Shown: piece after piece, positions 1 to 11,666 of the stretch | Numbering within the stretch: position 1 is the first letter of the stretch | Layout of the letters: every line of letters starts with the position of its first letter | Assembly: GCA_027972325.1 (NCBI GenBank) | Contig: JAPMOS010000011.1 | Span: 498,501-562,500 of the forward strand | DNA from: Paratrimastix pyriformis | Lineage: Eukaryota > Preaxostyla > Paratrimastigidae | Length of the DNA stretch: 64,000 bases | Direction: 5' to 3' | The notes under the pieces: model-generated | What the model was told of the DNA's origin: nothing | Seen by the model: the letters and a program-made list of their open reading frames with translations, nothing else | Databases searched by the model: none | Translations under genes and position numbers: made by a program

Positions 1-3000
1 AAGCCGGTCTCGACCAGGTGGGTAGGTTCGGGGGGGCAGCATGATGTTGGCCAGCTCGCGGAGGCTCTCGAAGGGCTCGGCCACCGTGGTCAGGCCCATC
101 TCGCCCACCCAGGCCTGATACTCGGTCAGGTCCCTGCGGGGGGGGGGGGGGGGGGCAGGTTCAGGGCGGAAGGGGAGGCGGGAGGCGGTGGCACGAGCCG
201 GCAGCCCCATGACGGATGGGCGGTGCGGACCGGGCCAGGCGCAAGGCCCCGTGGTGCTGATGATGAACCTGCGGATCTGAGCCTGGAGGAGGCTGTGGTG
301 GGGGCCGCGGAGGCGGGGCGGTGAGCGAACCAGCGAGCGGGGGCCGGGGGCCGGGGCCGGGCGGACCTCAGAGGCGCAGGCCGAGCTCGGTGAAGAAGGA
401 GACCGCGTTGCGCCCGTTGAGGTTCATCCGCACCCGGGAGACCTGCGTCCGCAGGAAGTCTAGCACAGCCATGGTCTAGCTTCCCCCCCCCCCACGGGTT
501 CCACAGAGGCCCCGTGTCAGGGCGGAGCCGTGCGAGAGAGGAGGAGGGTGGGGGGGGGGGGGGCGGTGGGGGCGCGGACCTGGGAGATGGGCTGGTCGAC
601 GACCGCGTTCTCGTCGAGCGGGTTGTAGTCGGTCTTGGGCTGCTCGGTGAGCAGGTGGTTGATCCACAGCACGAAGGCTGCCCCGCCCCCACAGTACCAG
701 CCGGCGAGCGGGGCGGCGGGGAAGGAGAGAGTCGACGAGAATCATGAGGCCGCAGAAAGGAGGGGCCGAGGAAAGGGGGGAGGGGCGCCAGAAGGGGAGG
801 GGGATGAGGAGGGAGGGGGAGCGGGGTCGGAGGGGGGGCCCAGGCGGACCCTCGAGGAGGCCCGCGATGCCGCGCTCGATGCGCTCCTCGAGGTGCAACA
901 GCAGGGCGCCCACCTTGGCTTGCAGGTCCGTCCCCGGCACCAGCGGCGCCTGCCCGGCACCAAAGGAGGTTGCGACGGGACGGATCGGGTCGGGTGGGCG
1001 CGCTCATGAGGACGGCGGCCGTGGACAGGCAGAGGCGGGGCGCGCATGGGCGCATGGCGTGGACGCATGGCGTGGGCGCATGGGCGCACGGGCGCATGGG
1101 GTGTGTGCGTGGGTGGGGGTGCGTGTGCCGGCGTGGGGGCGGACCACCTGGACGGTGCAGTGCTCCTGCAGGAGGAGGGTCACCTCGGTCAGCCGCTGGA
1201 CGGCCGTCAGGTAGACCGTCGTGGGGGGCGCCCGGAAGTCGTCGTCCACCGAGGGCAGATCAACCCTGCGTCCCCATCCACCCACATCCACCCCCCCAAC
1301 CCGCCCGGTGGCGCAGAAGAGGCATCGATCGGGAGGGTGAGGCTGCCGTTGGAAGGCTGGGGGAAGAGTGGGGCCGGGGCGGCGGCGGACCCGTCGAGGG
1401 TGATGTGGAGGGTGGCGGCCACCAGGTCGGCCAGCACGAAGAAGAGCGTCTCGATGTAGCGCGGCCTGCGGGCCCCGTGCGGCCCCCAACCGCGAGAAGG
1501 ACGAGCAAATTCAACACAAGGCCAGCACATCCGCCCATCCGCCCATCCGCCCATCCGCCCATCCGCCCATCCGCCCATCCGCCCATCCGCCCATCCCAGC
1601 CAGCGGGCGGCGGACCGGTCGGGGGCGACGCGAGGTGCTTGCCCGCTCGATGGCGGCCATGTTCTCGTCGATGAGCCGCTGCAGGACGGGCGGGGTCAGC
1701 GGCACCGTCGAGGCGGTCAGCGCGAACAGGTCCGACGCCGAGGCCAGCGCCGACCGCACCATCCCGAAGGCTGCCGGGAACGGCACGGGCAGCCGGGCGG
1801 GCAGGCAGAGGGTCATGACGATGATGGCTGGCGGGCTCACCCAAGCCAGAGGTCATGCAGTGGGGGGCAAAGGCGGCCAGCTGGAGGGGGGGGGTGGGGT
1901 GGGGGGAGTCCGGCGGACCCTTGTCGGCCTTGTCGGGCCGGGCGGGCTTCGTCGGCTGCCAGGTCGAAAGGCAGCCCCGAGGTGGCGAAGGACTGCCCGC
2001 CCCGCCGGTGGGGTCGAGGGTGCCGAGGGGGCCTTGTCCCTTCCTGCCGGAATTTCTACGGGGCCGGGATGGGGGATGGGGGATGGGTTGCGGAGACGTG
2101 GCGGCGAAACAACAGGGAGGGAGGGAGGGAGGGAGGGAGGGAGGGAGGGAGGGAGGAGGGAGGGAGGGAGGAGGGAGGGAGGGAGGGAGGGAGGGAGGGA
2201 GGGAGGGAGGGAGGGAGGGAGGGAGGGAGGGAGGGAGGGAGGAGGGAGGGAGGGAGGAGGGAGGGAGGGAGGGAGGGAGGAGGGAGGGAGGGAGGGAGGG
2301 AGGGAGGGAGGGAGGGGAGGGAGGGAGGGAGGGAGGAGGGAGGGAGGGAGGAGGGAGGAGGGAGGGAGGGAGGGAGGGAGGAGGGAGGGAGGGAGGGAGG
2401 GAGGAGGGAGGGGATGGATTGAGGGTCAGCCTGGGCGGCGGGGAGGGAGCCGCACCCTCGCCGGGTGAGGTCTTCCCCGCTGCTCCGATTACAGGGCCGG
2501 AGCGGGATGGGCGCAGGGCGGGGTGACGGACCCCAAAGAAGCCGCCCTTGGCCGGAGCTGGGGAAGGGAAAGGAAGGAGGGTGAGGGCGAGGACAAGGCC
2601 AATCAGCGGGTCGGGTCGAAATGAGGGGAAGGCTCAAAGGGGAGGCAGCGAAGAGCGAGCAGCGCGCACGAGGGCTCATCGGGTCCTCATCCCGGGTGGC
2701 AGCGGAGGGGAGCGCGGCTCGCAGACCGTCCGGCTTGGGCGGCTCGCCCAGGGCCGCGCTGAGGCTGCCGCTGGCCGGGTCGGCTCCACCCAGGGCCGCG
2801 CTGAGGCTGCCGGACGCGGGGGCCGGGGCTCCGAAGGGGGAGTCCTCCTCGGGCTCCTCGGGGGCGGCCGCGGGGGCTGCGCCCTTCTTCTTGCGGCCCT
2901 TCTTCTCCCTGGGCGGGGGGGCCGGGCCGCCCTCCCCCTCGGGGCCGGCCAGGGCGGCCAGCGAGAAACTGGCAGCCGCGAAGGGGGCCGGCTCGGCGGT

Positions 3001-6000
3001 GTCGGCCCTCCGGTCGGGGCCCTCGGCACCGGCCTCCTCGCCCCCGGCAGCCGCGGCGGCGGCGGCACGGCGGCGGCCCTTCTTGGGGCGGCCCGCCGGG
3101 GCGGGGCCTCCATCGTCGGCCGTGGTCGTGGCCGTGGGGGCCATGGTCGGGTCGGCCGCGATGGCGGCCCGGAGGGGCGACGAGGCCGGGCCCTGCAGGT
3201 CGGGCGCCGCAGCCGGCAGAAGCCGAGGCAGAAACCAGGTGGTGTGGGACGGAGGCAAAGGCGGCGGGGGGGCAAGAAATGTGGCGGCTGAGGGCGGCGG
3301 GGAAGGTGGCGCGAGGCAGACCACATCGCCGATTCCCGTGGCCCGCCTCCTCTGCCAAGGACGCCCCCACGGTCGGAGTCAGGACCGGGCCCACGAGGAA
3401 GGAAGGTGGGATGAGGTGGTTGTGGTGGTTGTGGTGGTTGTGGTGGTTGTGGTGGTTGTGGTGGTTGTGGTGGTTGTGGTGGTGGTTGTGGCGCTCGGGT
3501 CGTGCTTGGGTGGCGGTGTGGGATGACGATTGGACGTGATGCCCGTGCTGATGGGCGGCGGCAGGCCAGATGCTCTTCCCGATGATGGGAGGCCGCGATG
3601 GCCGGGGGGGCGAAGGGAGGGCGGCGGACCAGGCGCTTGGGGGCGCCGTCTGGCTGGGGGGCGGGGTCCTCGGGGGCCTCCCTGTCCCTGCCGCCCTTGT
3701 CCTTGTCCTTCCGGTCGCCATCCAGGCCGAACGGCAGGCCACCCGCCGCGAAGGCGCCCTCGGTCCCCTTGCCGGGGGCGGCCTTGCCCTCCCGGCGGGC
3801 CTTGGGGTCGCTGGCCAGCCGGCCCCCCAAGAGGAGCGGATGGGCATGTGCGGGTGGGGGGGGAGGGGCCAGAGGAGCGGATGGGCATGCGGATGCGAGC
3901 GGGGCGGGGGCGGGGGCGGGGGCTGGGACAGGGACAGACCCACGGGCCTCTCCGGGTGGGGGCTGGGCGGCGCCGGGGGGCGGCATGATGGGCGGGTTGA
4001 GGATGTTCCCGTAGATGGTCTTCAGGGACTGCATCTCCCGCATCAGGTAGCTGTCACCACCACCACCACAACAACAACAACAACAATAACACCATCCCCG
4101 CCCGACACGGCACCCCCGTACGGGGTGAGGATTGCACGCAGCGGCCAGCGGCCAGCGGGAGAGAGGCCGAGCGGCGGGTGGGAGAGGAAGGCCGGTGGAG
4201 GGAGGACGGAGGGAGGGGGCGGACCTCTGGCGCTGCTCGTGGAAATGCTGGTCGACGAGGGCCGTCATGTCCACCCCGGGCACGTAGCAGCTCAGTGAGG
4301 CCGCCATCTGAAGGGCGCCGCGGGAGGAGCCAGGGGGGAGGGAGGGAGGGAGGGGGGATGAGGAGGGAGGAGGGAGGGAGGAGGAGGAGGGAGGGAGGAG
4401 GGAGGAGGGGGATGCGTGGTGCGGCCATCAACACCAGCACCGCAGCCGGGCGACGTACAGATGGGGCAGAGAGGGTGCGGCCTGGGGGGCGGGGGGGAGG
4501 GGGGGGGGGGGGGGGCTGGACCTCCTGGGTGATGGTGTAGCAGAGGGCCAGGTCCTGCAGCCAGCGGAGGAGCCGCTCCTCCTCCTCGTGGTTGGCCAGC
4601 AGGTGGCCCACGAAGTTGCTGACCCGCTGGGTGAGGAGCCGCTCGATGAAGATGTGCATGACCTTCTCGGTGTTCTCCCGGAACACCTCTTGGATCAGCT
4701 GCGGCCGGCCCCCAAGCACCCCCCCCCCACACACACACACAAACCACAAACCACAGCCCCACGAGCGGAAACCAGGGAAAGTGAGCCCCGGCACGAGGGC
4801 TATTTTCTGGATGGTGGGGTGGCGGCGAGGGGGCATGCACGTGCGGACGGGGTGCTCCTGGCGGCAGGCCTCGACGATCTGCCTCTGGATCTTGCGCATG
4901 TTGGCCTCCGTGACCGACTTGTCCCCCCGGGCGCTCTCACTGCCCCCAATCCCCAATCCCCGCACAGCCGCCAGTGAGGGGCCCGCCAAAGAGAGGCAGC
5001 GCGGTGGTCAAGCGGATCGGGTCATCGCGGACCTGGCCGCGCGCTGGTCGCCGGCCACGCTGTCGGCGTCCATGAGGATGGGGCGCTGCGAGAGGAAGTG
5101 GTTGAAGAGCTTCTCGCCCCCGCCCGGGTAGGCGATCAGCGTCTGGGCGCATTGCTGCGTGCGGCGACGATGGCCGTCATCATCAGGGGGGAAGGGGCGG
5201 GTGTTAGGCCGTGGCCATGGACCGGGAGGTGTGGGCACGCGTAGAGTGTGCGTGTGCGTGTGTGTGCGCGCGTGTGGGGGAGGGGAGGGGGGGGGGGGTT
5301 GAGGCGGACCACCATGAGGTCGGTGTCGGAGTCCTTCTCGGCCTGGTCGAACTGTGCGAAGAGCTCCTTCTCGTGGCCCGCGAAGAGCTCTTGGATCATG
5401 CTCACACCCTACCCACACACGCCCCGAGAGGTGAGCGGCGAGCAGGGCGCCGGGGGAGGTTGGCTTCAGAGGGGGGTGGCGGCGGACGGTCTTGGTGCTG
5501 TCGCCGTGGAGCTGGTTCGAGATGAGCAGCAGGTTGCGGAAGACCGGGCCAGCCTGCGCATCAAAGCAGAACGTCACGAGGCCGGCAGGTGAGGGGACGC
5601 CCGAGCGAGGGGGCCGGGGAGACCTCGTGGATGTACTCGGGGTCGAAGAGGAGCGGGTCCACGTCGTCCTTGACGCCCTTGTTGAGGGCCGTGAAAAGCT
5701 CGCTCAGCCGGTGGGACTCCTCGGCCTCCTGCTTCTGCTCGACCAGATGCTCCAGCCGCTCGCCTGTGGTTGCGGTGGGGGGGATGGTGTTACAGGAAGT
5801 GTGTTCGCAGGTCCGGACCAATCCGAACGGCCTTACTGCCAATTCTGTTGATTTTCTCGTCGAGAGTCTTAAAATGCTCGGAAATTTCCTGGAAACAAGG
5901 AGTGTGGTGAGCCCGATTATTGGGAGGACTACTGCGAACCTCAGTCGTGACACTCAGGTCGCTTGCCTCGTTCCGAAACTCTCGCTCGGCCCCAGAGCAC

Positions 6001-6302
6001 TCCTGGGCAAGTGTGGTGATTTCGCGAGCGAGCCGTGAACGCAGTTGGGTGAGCTCGTCGAGGTTCGTGGTGAGAAGATCTTCGAGCGGTTGTGGGTTAA
6101 AAGCCTTCAAATTGATGTCCCCTTGGAGCGTGGCACGAATTTTGGGTCCCTCACGCTCAAAATAGGGGGTACACAGTGCCTCGATGTAGGCATCAGGATC
6201 AAAGTTTGCCGCTTCGAACGCAGCATATGTGCTGACGCGGAGAGCCTGTTCCACAGGACCGTCTTTGGGCTCCCTGGGAGCCCTCAGAGGCTCCCTTCGC
6301 AT
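1..6302 (-). CDS. SEC10: Exocyst complex component Sec10/EXOC5 (3' end cut by window)
   Basis: Sec10 is a subunit of the exocyst, which tethers secretory vesicles to the plasma membrane. The N-terminal exon (ATG at 6300-6302) carries FNPQPLEDLL and a coiled coil. Next come FKTLDEKINRIGSKAVRIG, then LFTALNKGVKDDVDPLLFDP and PGGGEKLFNHFLSQRP, which match the EXOC5 blocks in order. Later exons hold EVFRENTEKVMHIFIERLL (about 4.7 kb), KVGALLLHLEERIERGIAGL, PKTDYNPLDENAVV, LNGRNAVSFFTELGLRL and finally YQAWVGEMGLTTVAEPFESL at the left edge. About 35 C-terminal residues lie outside the window. Introns start GTCACG, GTCCGG or GTCCGC; one holds a ~300-bp GGGA tract. A Lys/Ala/Pro-rich stretch (about 2.65-3.23 kb) with a repeated SGSLSAALG motif is open in frame and would be a lineage-specific insert. 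The family call is secure; exon edges in 1.6-4.3 kb are approximate. Confidence 0.9.
1529..1597. repeat. 8-bp tandem repeat (CCGCCCAT)n in a SEC10 intron
   Basis: About eight near-perfect copies of CCGCCCAT on the plus strand. In the transcript this is a G-rich GATGGGCG repeat, which is the less common orientation in this window. It lies between SEC10 exons. Confidence 0.9.
2112..2414. repeat. ~300-bp (GGGA)n/(GGAGGGA)n tract in a SEC10 intron
   Basis: Almost uninterrupted purine tract of GGGA units broken by occasional GGA. The SEC10 transcript carries the pyrimidine-rich TCCC strand. The plus (template) strand should be a strong G-quadruplex and triplex former. Length calls in such a tract are unreliable in assemblies. 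Confidence 0.95.
3414..3493. repeat. (GTGGTT)n hexamer repeat
   Basis: About twelve copies of GTGGTT, read as CCACAA in the SEC10 sense strand. It lies between two Pro-rich open segments, so probably intronic. Confidence 0.85.
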
Positions 6303-6458
6303 TTGGGAGAGCAAGAGATGATAGGGGAGAGATCCGGGCGGTATTACAAATTGTACCCCGTCAAACTTCAGTGTCAAAAGAGGGGGGGTTGGGAGATGGA
6401 TGCTGCGACAGATGATTAAAGGGTTGGTACTCCAAAGTCGATATTCATACCATAGTGT

Positions 6459-8597
6459 CTAGATGGGGTGTCCCATGGCCAACTCGTAGATTGACGAGCC
6501 GAGAGCGACCAGGCCGAACACTGTTCCGACCGTCATGATGAGGTAGGCCAGCCAGCAGTGGGGCGAGTGCCACTTGGTCCCGGGGGGCGCGGTCTTGATC
6601 CAGCACACGGCGGGGAGCACCAGGGAGAAGGCGACCCCAAAGGTGGCCCCGGCGATCTCGAAGACGATCCCAACCTGGGGCAGGAAGACCCCCAGCAGGT
6701 AGAGGACGACCCCGAAGGACACGGTCAGGATGACCCGGGCCAGCAGGTCCGACTTGCCCACCCAGCCCCACCGGGGCCGGGGCGTCGAGCTGGCCGTCTG
6801 CAGGGGGGAGGGGGGGAAGGGAGGAGGGACCCAGACCGAGGGCCGAGGGTGATGTGTGTGAGCGGAGAGCGGAACATTTGGGAGTGGTGAGTGGGGGGTG
6901 GCGGACCCTCTTGGCCAGGAAGACCACCGAGAACATGACCTCCCGGGCCGGGTAGAAGACCACCGGGTAGGAGAAGACGATCGAGACCAGGACCCCCACC
7001 CGGGCCACGATGGCCAGCGGGTCGTTGGGGTCGAAGGACAGGAAGACATCCCCCGTCAGGCCCGTCGGGAAGAGCAGGTACCCCATCAGCCCTGCAACCG
7101 GCGGGCCGGCCGAGTGTGCCCAGGGGCGTCGGTGAGGTGGGCCCAAGGAACGCCAACACAGGTGAACCCCTCTCTTCCCCCCCCCCCCCCCCCACCCACC
7201 GCAGGCACCGACCGGCCGTGAAGTAGAAGCAGAAGCAGATCAGAACCGATGTGATGATGACCCAGGCCATGGAGCGCTCCCGGTCGGGGCCGCCCAGCTC
7301 ATAGTGGATCGAGACGACGTTCCCCTGAGCGGCAAAGGCCAGCAGCATGATGGGGAAGGCCAGCACAACCTGTCCCACCCACCCACACCCCGAGCCCATC
7401 GTGAGCCGCCGCCTCGGGGAGGTGGGGGGCGAGGGGTATGCCCTCGGGAATGGGAGTACCCGCAGACCTGCACGTCGAACTGGAAGAGGACCGGCGTTCC
7501 AGCGGGGCGCGCCCCATAGGGGACCGCGAAGCGGACAACAATGACCACCACGGCCAGCAGGATGGCCACCAGGGCCACGTACGAGGTGACCCGCAGGTGG
7601 TGCATCTGGGGTGTGTGCGCCGCCCCGCCGCCCGGGCGGGGAGAGGGGCCGATGTCGGGAGATCATCCCAAAGGGGAGAGGTCGGCGGGCGCGAAGGATG
7701 AGGGCAGCGGGCGCGAGGGATGAGGGAGGCCAGGAGGGGGCCGGCTGCGGGGGCGGACCCTTTTCAGGGTGGAGAGGGGCAGGATGACCAGGGCCATGAC
7801 CAGCCCCACCATGAAGTAGCGATTGGTTGCGATGCAGGTGGCTCCGCACACGGGCAGGAAGAGAAGAGTCAGGAAGTTCCCTGCGGAAGGCGGGGGCGGG
7901 GCGGAGGGCGGGTAGGAAGAGGAGGGGAGGGATGGGGGTGGACATTCGCGGAGGTCAAACCGAGGGTTTTCGGGCGGGTGCTTGGGATTGGGAAAGCCTG
8001 GCCGTGTCCGGGCTGCCGGACCGATGAGGATGACGTAGGCCCACAGGACACAGAAGTAGTACACCACCAGGCACACCGTCCCCACCACCCGGCCGGGAAC
8101 CCCAAAGGCCGCTGCCGACACGTCGTCATAGGAGCGACATTGGAACTGCTGTGACATGCGAGCCATCATGTAGAACGAGATACACGTGCACCCCACAACC
8201 AGAATCATCTACCGAGCCACCGGGGTGTGAGTCGGGGCCAGGGACCCAGAAGGAGCGAGCGACCAAAAGCGTTGCCCAAATAATCCCTGCTTTATAAAAT
8301 GCAAACGGAAGACCAAGAATACCGGCACCAACAGCAGCATTGGCTGCCGAAACCATGTCGTGAGTCAGACGAAACCGTTCGTTATTGTAATCAGCGCAGA
8401 CAGAGATTGGCCACCGAACTCAAAAAATGTGCTCGCTTGGGGGAGGCTCTTTGTCTACCCACTTGGTCATATGTCACCACATCCTGAAGAGCCACGTCGC
8501 CGACGAGACCCCCACCATGATCATTTAACTGAAGGGAAAAGTGCGAAACTAGCGAAACATCAGGAGAGATAGTACAAACCAAGAGCGGGTCTGACAT
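6459..8597 (-). CDS. SLC38/AVT-type amino-acid transporter
   Basis: Multi-pass amino-acid/proton or sodium symporter of the amino acid/auxin permease (AAAP) superfamily. The diagnostic first helix is split by an intron: exon 1 ends ...HFLSSVANL and joins, phase 1, to NAAVGAGILGLPFAF, giving SVANLSNAAVGAGILGLPF as in SLC38 proteins. The intron is 8344-8401 (58 nt, GTCTGC...CGGCAG). Later exons give helices around ILVVGCTCISFYMMARM, VVYYFCVLWAYVILIG, YFMVGLVMALVILPL, VALVAILLAVVVIVV, FPIMLLAFAAQGNVVSIHYE, VIITSVLICFCFYFTAG and the C-terminal LIMTVGTVFGLVAL, ending MGHPI-stop. The substrate cannot be inferred. ATG 8595-8597 is the only good start; a second small in-frame intron in exon 1 (GTTTGT...TTCAG) is possible. 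It shares a 124-bp upstream region with eL36. Confidence 0.9.
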
Positions 8598-8721
8598 GCA
8601 GAATTCCGAAAAGGCGATACTCCTTCACAGGAGTACCCACAAGACACCTTCTTTCAAGGGAAGAGGGATGAGTGCCCTCACCCGGCTAGAGCCTCTTCCG
8701 CGCCCTTTTTTTGATCAAGCA
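8598..8721. promoter_or_regulatory. Divergent promoter region, transporter / eL36
   Basis: The 124 bp between two divergent start codons, near 55% GC and thus far below gene interiors. It ends in a pyrimidine-rich run (GCGCCCTTTTTTTGATC) just before the eL36 ATG. No TATA box is obvious. The promoter role is inferred from position only. Confidence 0.45.
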
Positions 8722-9291
8722 ATGGAAGGCGAAACCGCCCCGAAGGAGAACAAGAAGCTCACCGCCACCCGCCCCGCTCGCCGTCACGGGGTCTGCACTC
8801 CTTCCCGCGTTCCTTTTTACTTCCCTCGATTGGCGCGACTTTGAGGATTCATCATGTCCTTATCATGAGTTCCTTTAAAAGTGGAATACGGGTGGGTGTG
8901 ATCAAAACCAATATCTCATGGCAATTTCGGGGTTGCATGGACCACTGTTGCACTGCGATTTTGGTTTTTTCGATCCAAGCTAACCTCCTGCTCGTCTCTT
9001 TGTGTAGCTCCTGAACAAGCGCGTGAAGTTCGTCCGTGAGGTTGTTGCCGAGATTGCCGGCCACGCCCCTTATGAGAAGCGCATTATGGAGCTGCTGAAG
9101 CTCGGCAAGGAGCGTCGCGCTCTTAAGTTCGCCAAGGCTCGCGTCTGTACGGGACGGTTCGTTCTGGCTGCTCATCTGATCCTGCTCTCCAGCTCGGCAC
9201 TCACAAGCGTGCCCTCGCGAAGCGCGCCGAGATGGAGCACGCTCTCCGCGTTGCTGAGGCCCACCGCAAGAAGCACGTTGAGACTAAGTAA
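8722..9291 (+). CDS. RPL36: Large-subunit ribosomal protein eL36
   Basis: Cytosolic 60S ribosomal protein. Three exons, 8722-8790, 9008-9142 and 9193-9291, all join in phase 0. They give TRPARRHG, then KRVKFVREVVAEIAGHAPYE, KRIMELLKLGKERRALKF and GTHKRALAKRAEM, which match eL36 end to end. Length from this ATG is about 100 residues against 105 in human. The introns are 217 nt (GTCTGC...TGTAG) and 50 nt (GTCTGT...TCCAG). The N-terminus is a little shorter than usual. An in-frame ATG at 8668 would add 18 residues that do not look like eL36, so the true start may lie there or in an unseen small exon. I looked for an intronic snoRNA and saw no convincing C/D boxes. Confidence 0.92.
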
Positions 9292-9409
9292 ACCTGTTCT
9301 TGAGTCCTTCCGGAATTCTAGGGGCGCGGTTTCTCACTTCGGTTTTTTGGTGACCCAACCGGAAACCAATCGAAATCCTCCACTCTATATATGTACGCCT
9401 TATCTACAT

Positions 9410-9846
9410 TCAAATGGGAGGTGGCGGAGCGCCTTCGTTCGAAAGGATCTGGATGTTGCCAATGTTGCCACCCCGAGAAATGTAGCCGGCCCATTGAAGG
9501 GGCTCATCTCCGCGCAAGAGGTTGGCGCGACCCAGTTCGCGAATTTCTTCCAGTGTTGCCCAGACGGCCCCGGAACTCTCTGTGAAAAGGAAAAGACTGA
9601 GTCCACGCATGACACGCGCACACAGACCAAAGTCGGGCACCTCCTTGGGGCACTGTTGCTCGTTCTTGGGTGTCCCATAGAGGATGAACCGGACCCTGAC
9701 GTGCCTTGGCGAAGGGGAGTAGTTCACCTGGAGGAGGCCCGTGATGTTCACCTCAATGCCAGCCTCTTCGAGAACCTCGCGGGCAGCTCCGGCAATCGGT
9801 GACTCTGCGGGGTCCACATGGCCTCCAGGCAACCAAAAGCCTGTGT

Positions 9847-9877
<31 letters not shown>

Positions 9878-10670
9878 TGGTTGGCGAGTGGGCTGGGGGG
9901 GGGGGGGGGGGGAGGAGGAGGGAGAGAGAGACCTTCGTCGAGCCGCTCCTGGACGAGGAGGAAGCGCCCATCGGAGCGTCGCACCATCACCAGGCCAAAT
10001 GCGTAGAGGAGCGGAGGGTGAGCCCGTGAGTCTTCCGGCATATCTGGAGGGAGATGCTCCCGGCGAATGTGCTAGTGCGCGATGGAATCCGGAAGTATGA
10101 TGGGGCACCACAGACGTCGACAATGCCCGTGGAACGATGACAAAGTGGACAGATGGCCGCGATCTCGCAGGGCGCAGATGAGTGGTAGAGCCCCATGTGG
10201 TGCCACAGTTCAGCTGCATGGAAAGGCCCCAGTTCGCAGACTGGGCATCGATGGCGGGCGCCCTCGGTAGGGGGCTGCATAATCCGGTGCAGCGCGTGTC
10301 TGATAGCTAATGCAGTTTCTGTAACCATGTTGCAGCCAGCCCGGACACAAGAGGCCCGAGAGAGCACCCGAAGGGTCCCTGCAGGGTAGTGGGCAACAAT
10401 GAAAACTCGCTTTTCGGCCCGGGCTTGTCTGAACAAAGAAATCGCTTCCGGCTCAGGAAGGTTGCTCATGGAGACAACCAAACAAGAAATAAACGAGTGC
10501 GGTGTTGGAGGATGAGCTAGGAGGGCGAGTGCATCAGATGGACTCTGGACTTTCACTTTCTGGGAGGAGGTGAGCTTGATGAATAACGAGAACACACAGA
10601 CATCGGCGAGAAAATCTGTGTCTGCGGGAAGGTCGACATCGCCCAGGATCGCAACAAGAAGCCGTGACAT
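9410..10670 (-). CDS. REC-like / C2H2 zinc-finger / Nudix hydrolase
   Basis: Predicted nucleotide-sugar or nucleotide diphosphatase of unknown substrate. Four exons (10116-10670, 9933-10071, 9628-9840, 9410-9579) close in phase to 358 residues. The introns are 44, 92 and 48 nt and start GTCTGT, GTCTCT and GTCTGT. Residues 1-~130 look like a receiver-type fold (MSRLLVAILGDVDLP, later RVFIVAHYPAGT and AGCNMVTE). Then come two Cys/His clusters: CPVCELGPFHAAELWHHMGL, and CPLCHRSTGIVDHIRREH, the second created exactly across intron 1. The C-terminal half holds LLYAFGLVMVRRSDGRFLLV and a perfect Nudix box, GHVDPAESPIAGAAREVLEE followed by AGI. The C-terminal exon gives SSGAVWATLEEIRELGRANL and WAGYISRGG, usual for the family. 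It converges on eL36 with 118 bp between stops. Confidence 0.87.
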
Positions 10671-11227
10671 CGAAGAGCGCCCCAGTGTTAGTTCGACATG
10701 ACGGCGCTCTTAAATTGGAGGAAAACTGGATCAGGGGATCTGATGGTCTGGTCGGAAAAGGGAGGTTGGGAGTGTGGAAGTTGGCCGACGACGGGGGACT
10801 TTGGACTCGCGGGCCATGCGAGACTGCCACTCCAAGCCCGCGCCAAGGCCGCGGACTCATGACATCTTCATCGCCTGAATCTAGAAGTCGTCGGAATTGG
10901 TTTGGAAGACAATCGGGGCCACCTGTATCATATTGGCGCAAAATAAAAGGTGCCAAAATAAAGCGGCAAATGAGAATGAGAAGACCCTGGCACATGGCCG
11001 CTCTATGGGCCACCCACTCGCAGACTCCCGGCTTTCTTCCGAGACACATTCTACGCATCCATCCGTCCCTATCCTGCCTTGAAGAAGACAAAATAACCCC
11101 ATCTCGGCGCCAACCCTTCCCCATCCCCGACATCGTCATCCTCCTCGCGCACTTTCTCCCTCCTATTTGTGATACCTTTCCTCCCCTTCCTACTCATCCC
11201 GATCCCGACAAAAACGACGCAAACAAA
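10671..11227. other. Intergenic, 557 bp, divergent starts; no gene seen
   Basis: Moderate GC (about 55%). Open frames exist on both strands but none shows protein-like composition or recognisable similarity. It probably holds the 5' regions of the Nudix gene and of the small gene at 11228. There is a pyrimidine-rich stretch at about 11140-11200. Confidence 0.5.
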
Positions 11228-11537
11228 ATGGGTCCCTTCTCCGGCAGGCGAAAATATCCTCCCTCGCGACAAACCAGGGGGTCTCGCGCCCCGTGCCAAG
11301 GAGCTTATGGACGTCATCGACAAGGCCTACAAGAACGCCCACCTCAAGTGGCCCCGCCAGTTCTTCCTGGCCTGCCTGGGTGCCTGCCTCTGGGCGGGCA
11401 ACCACGAGATGCACGCCTCCTGGGTTTCGGTCACTACCTGCAACCATCCTTCCACCACGCTCGACTCGTTGCCCGTTCCCGTGGCCAGCTTCCTGGCTGA
11501 CCCACCGGCGCAGGCCAGGAGGGCTCCTTGCGGTTAG
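11228..11537 (+). CDS. Small uncharacterised gene, possibly truncated
   Basis: Exon 1 is only ATGG (11228-11231). A 46-nt intron (GTCCCT...ACCAG, 11232-11277) joins it to MGGLAPRAKELMDVIDKAYK then KWPRQFFLACLGACLWAG. The piece looks coding and has the start of a hydrophobic helix. It resembles the first helix of formate/nitrite-type channels only loosely, and I do not claim that family. A GTC at 11430 followed by CGCAG at 11513 would end the protein at a TAG (11535-11537), giving about 59 residues. That is short enough that the gene may have lost its 3' part; the inverted-repeat segment begins 92 bp downstream. It could instead be an upstream exon of the LPA1-like gene, with the element lying in an intron. 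Confidence 0.35.
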
Positions 11538-11629
11538 TGACCTTATCCTTTTTGTTTTTCCGTTCTTTTGTTCTTTTCGTGTTGATTCGTTATCCCCTTC
11601 CCCCCGGTTCGCGGGGAGGGCACAAGAAA

Positions 11630-11666
11630 AGGGGGTTATATACGTTGACACGGGGGTGGTCACGAG
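11630..11666 (+). repeat. Left 37-bp inverted repeat
   Basis: Reads AGGGGGTTATATACGTTGAC then ACGGGGGTGGTCACGAG. Pairs with 12469-12505 with three mismatches. Confidence 0.85.

Noticed and set aside
8791-9007. snoRNA inside the 217-nt eL36 intron
   Set aside because: Ribosomal-protein introns often host snoRNAs, but I found no paired C (RTGATGA) and D (CTGA) boxes in the right order.
11228-11430. Formate/nitrite channel gene
   Set aside because: Only one short hydrophobic stretch is similar, and the residues that should follow the first helix are absent. Left as uncharacterised.
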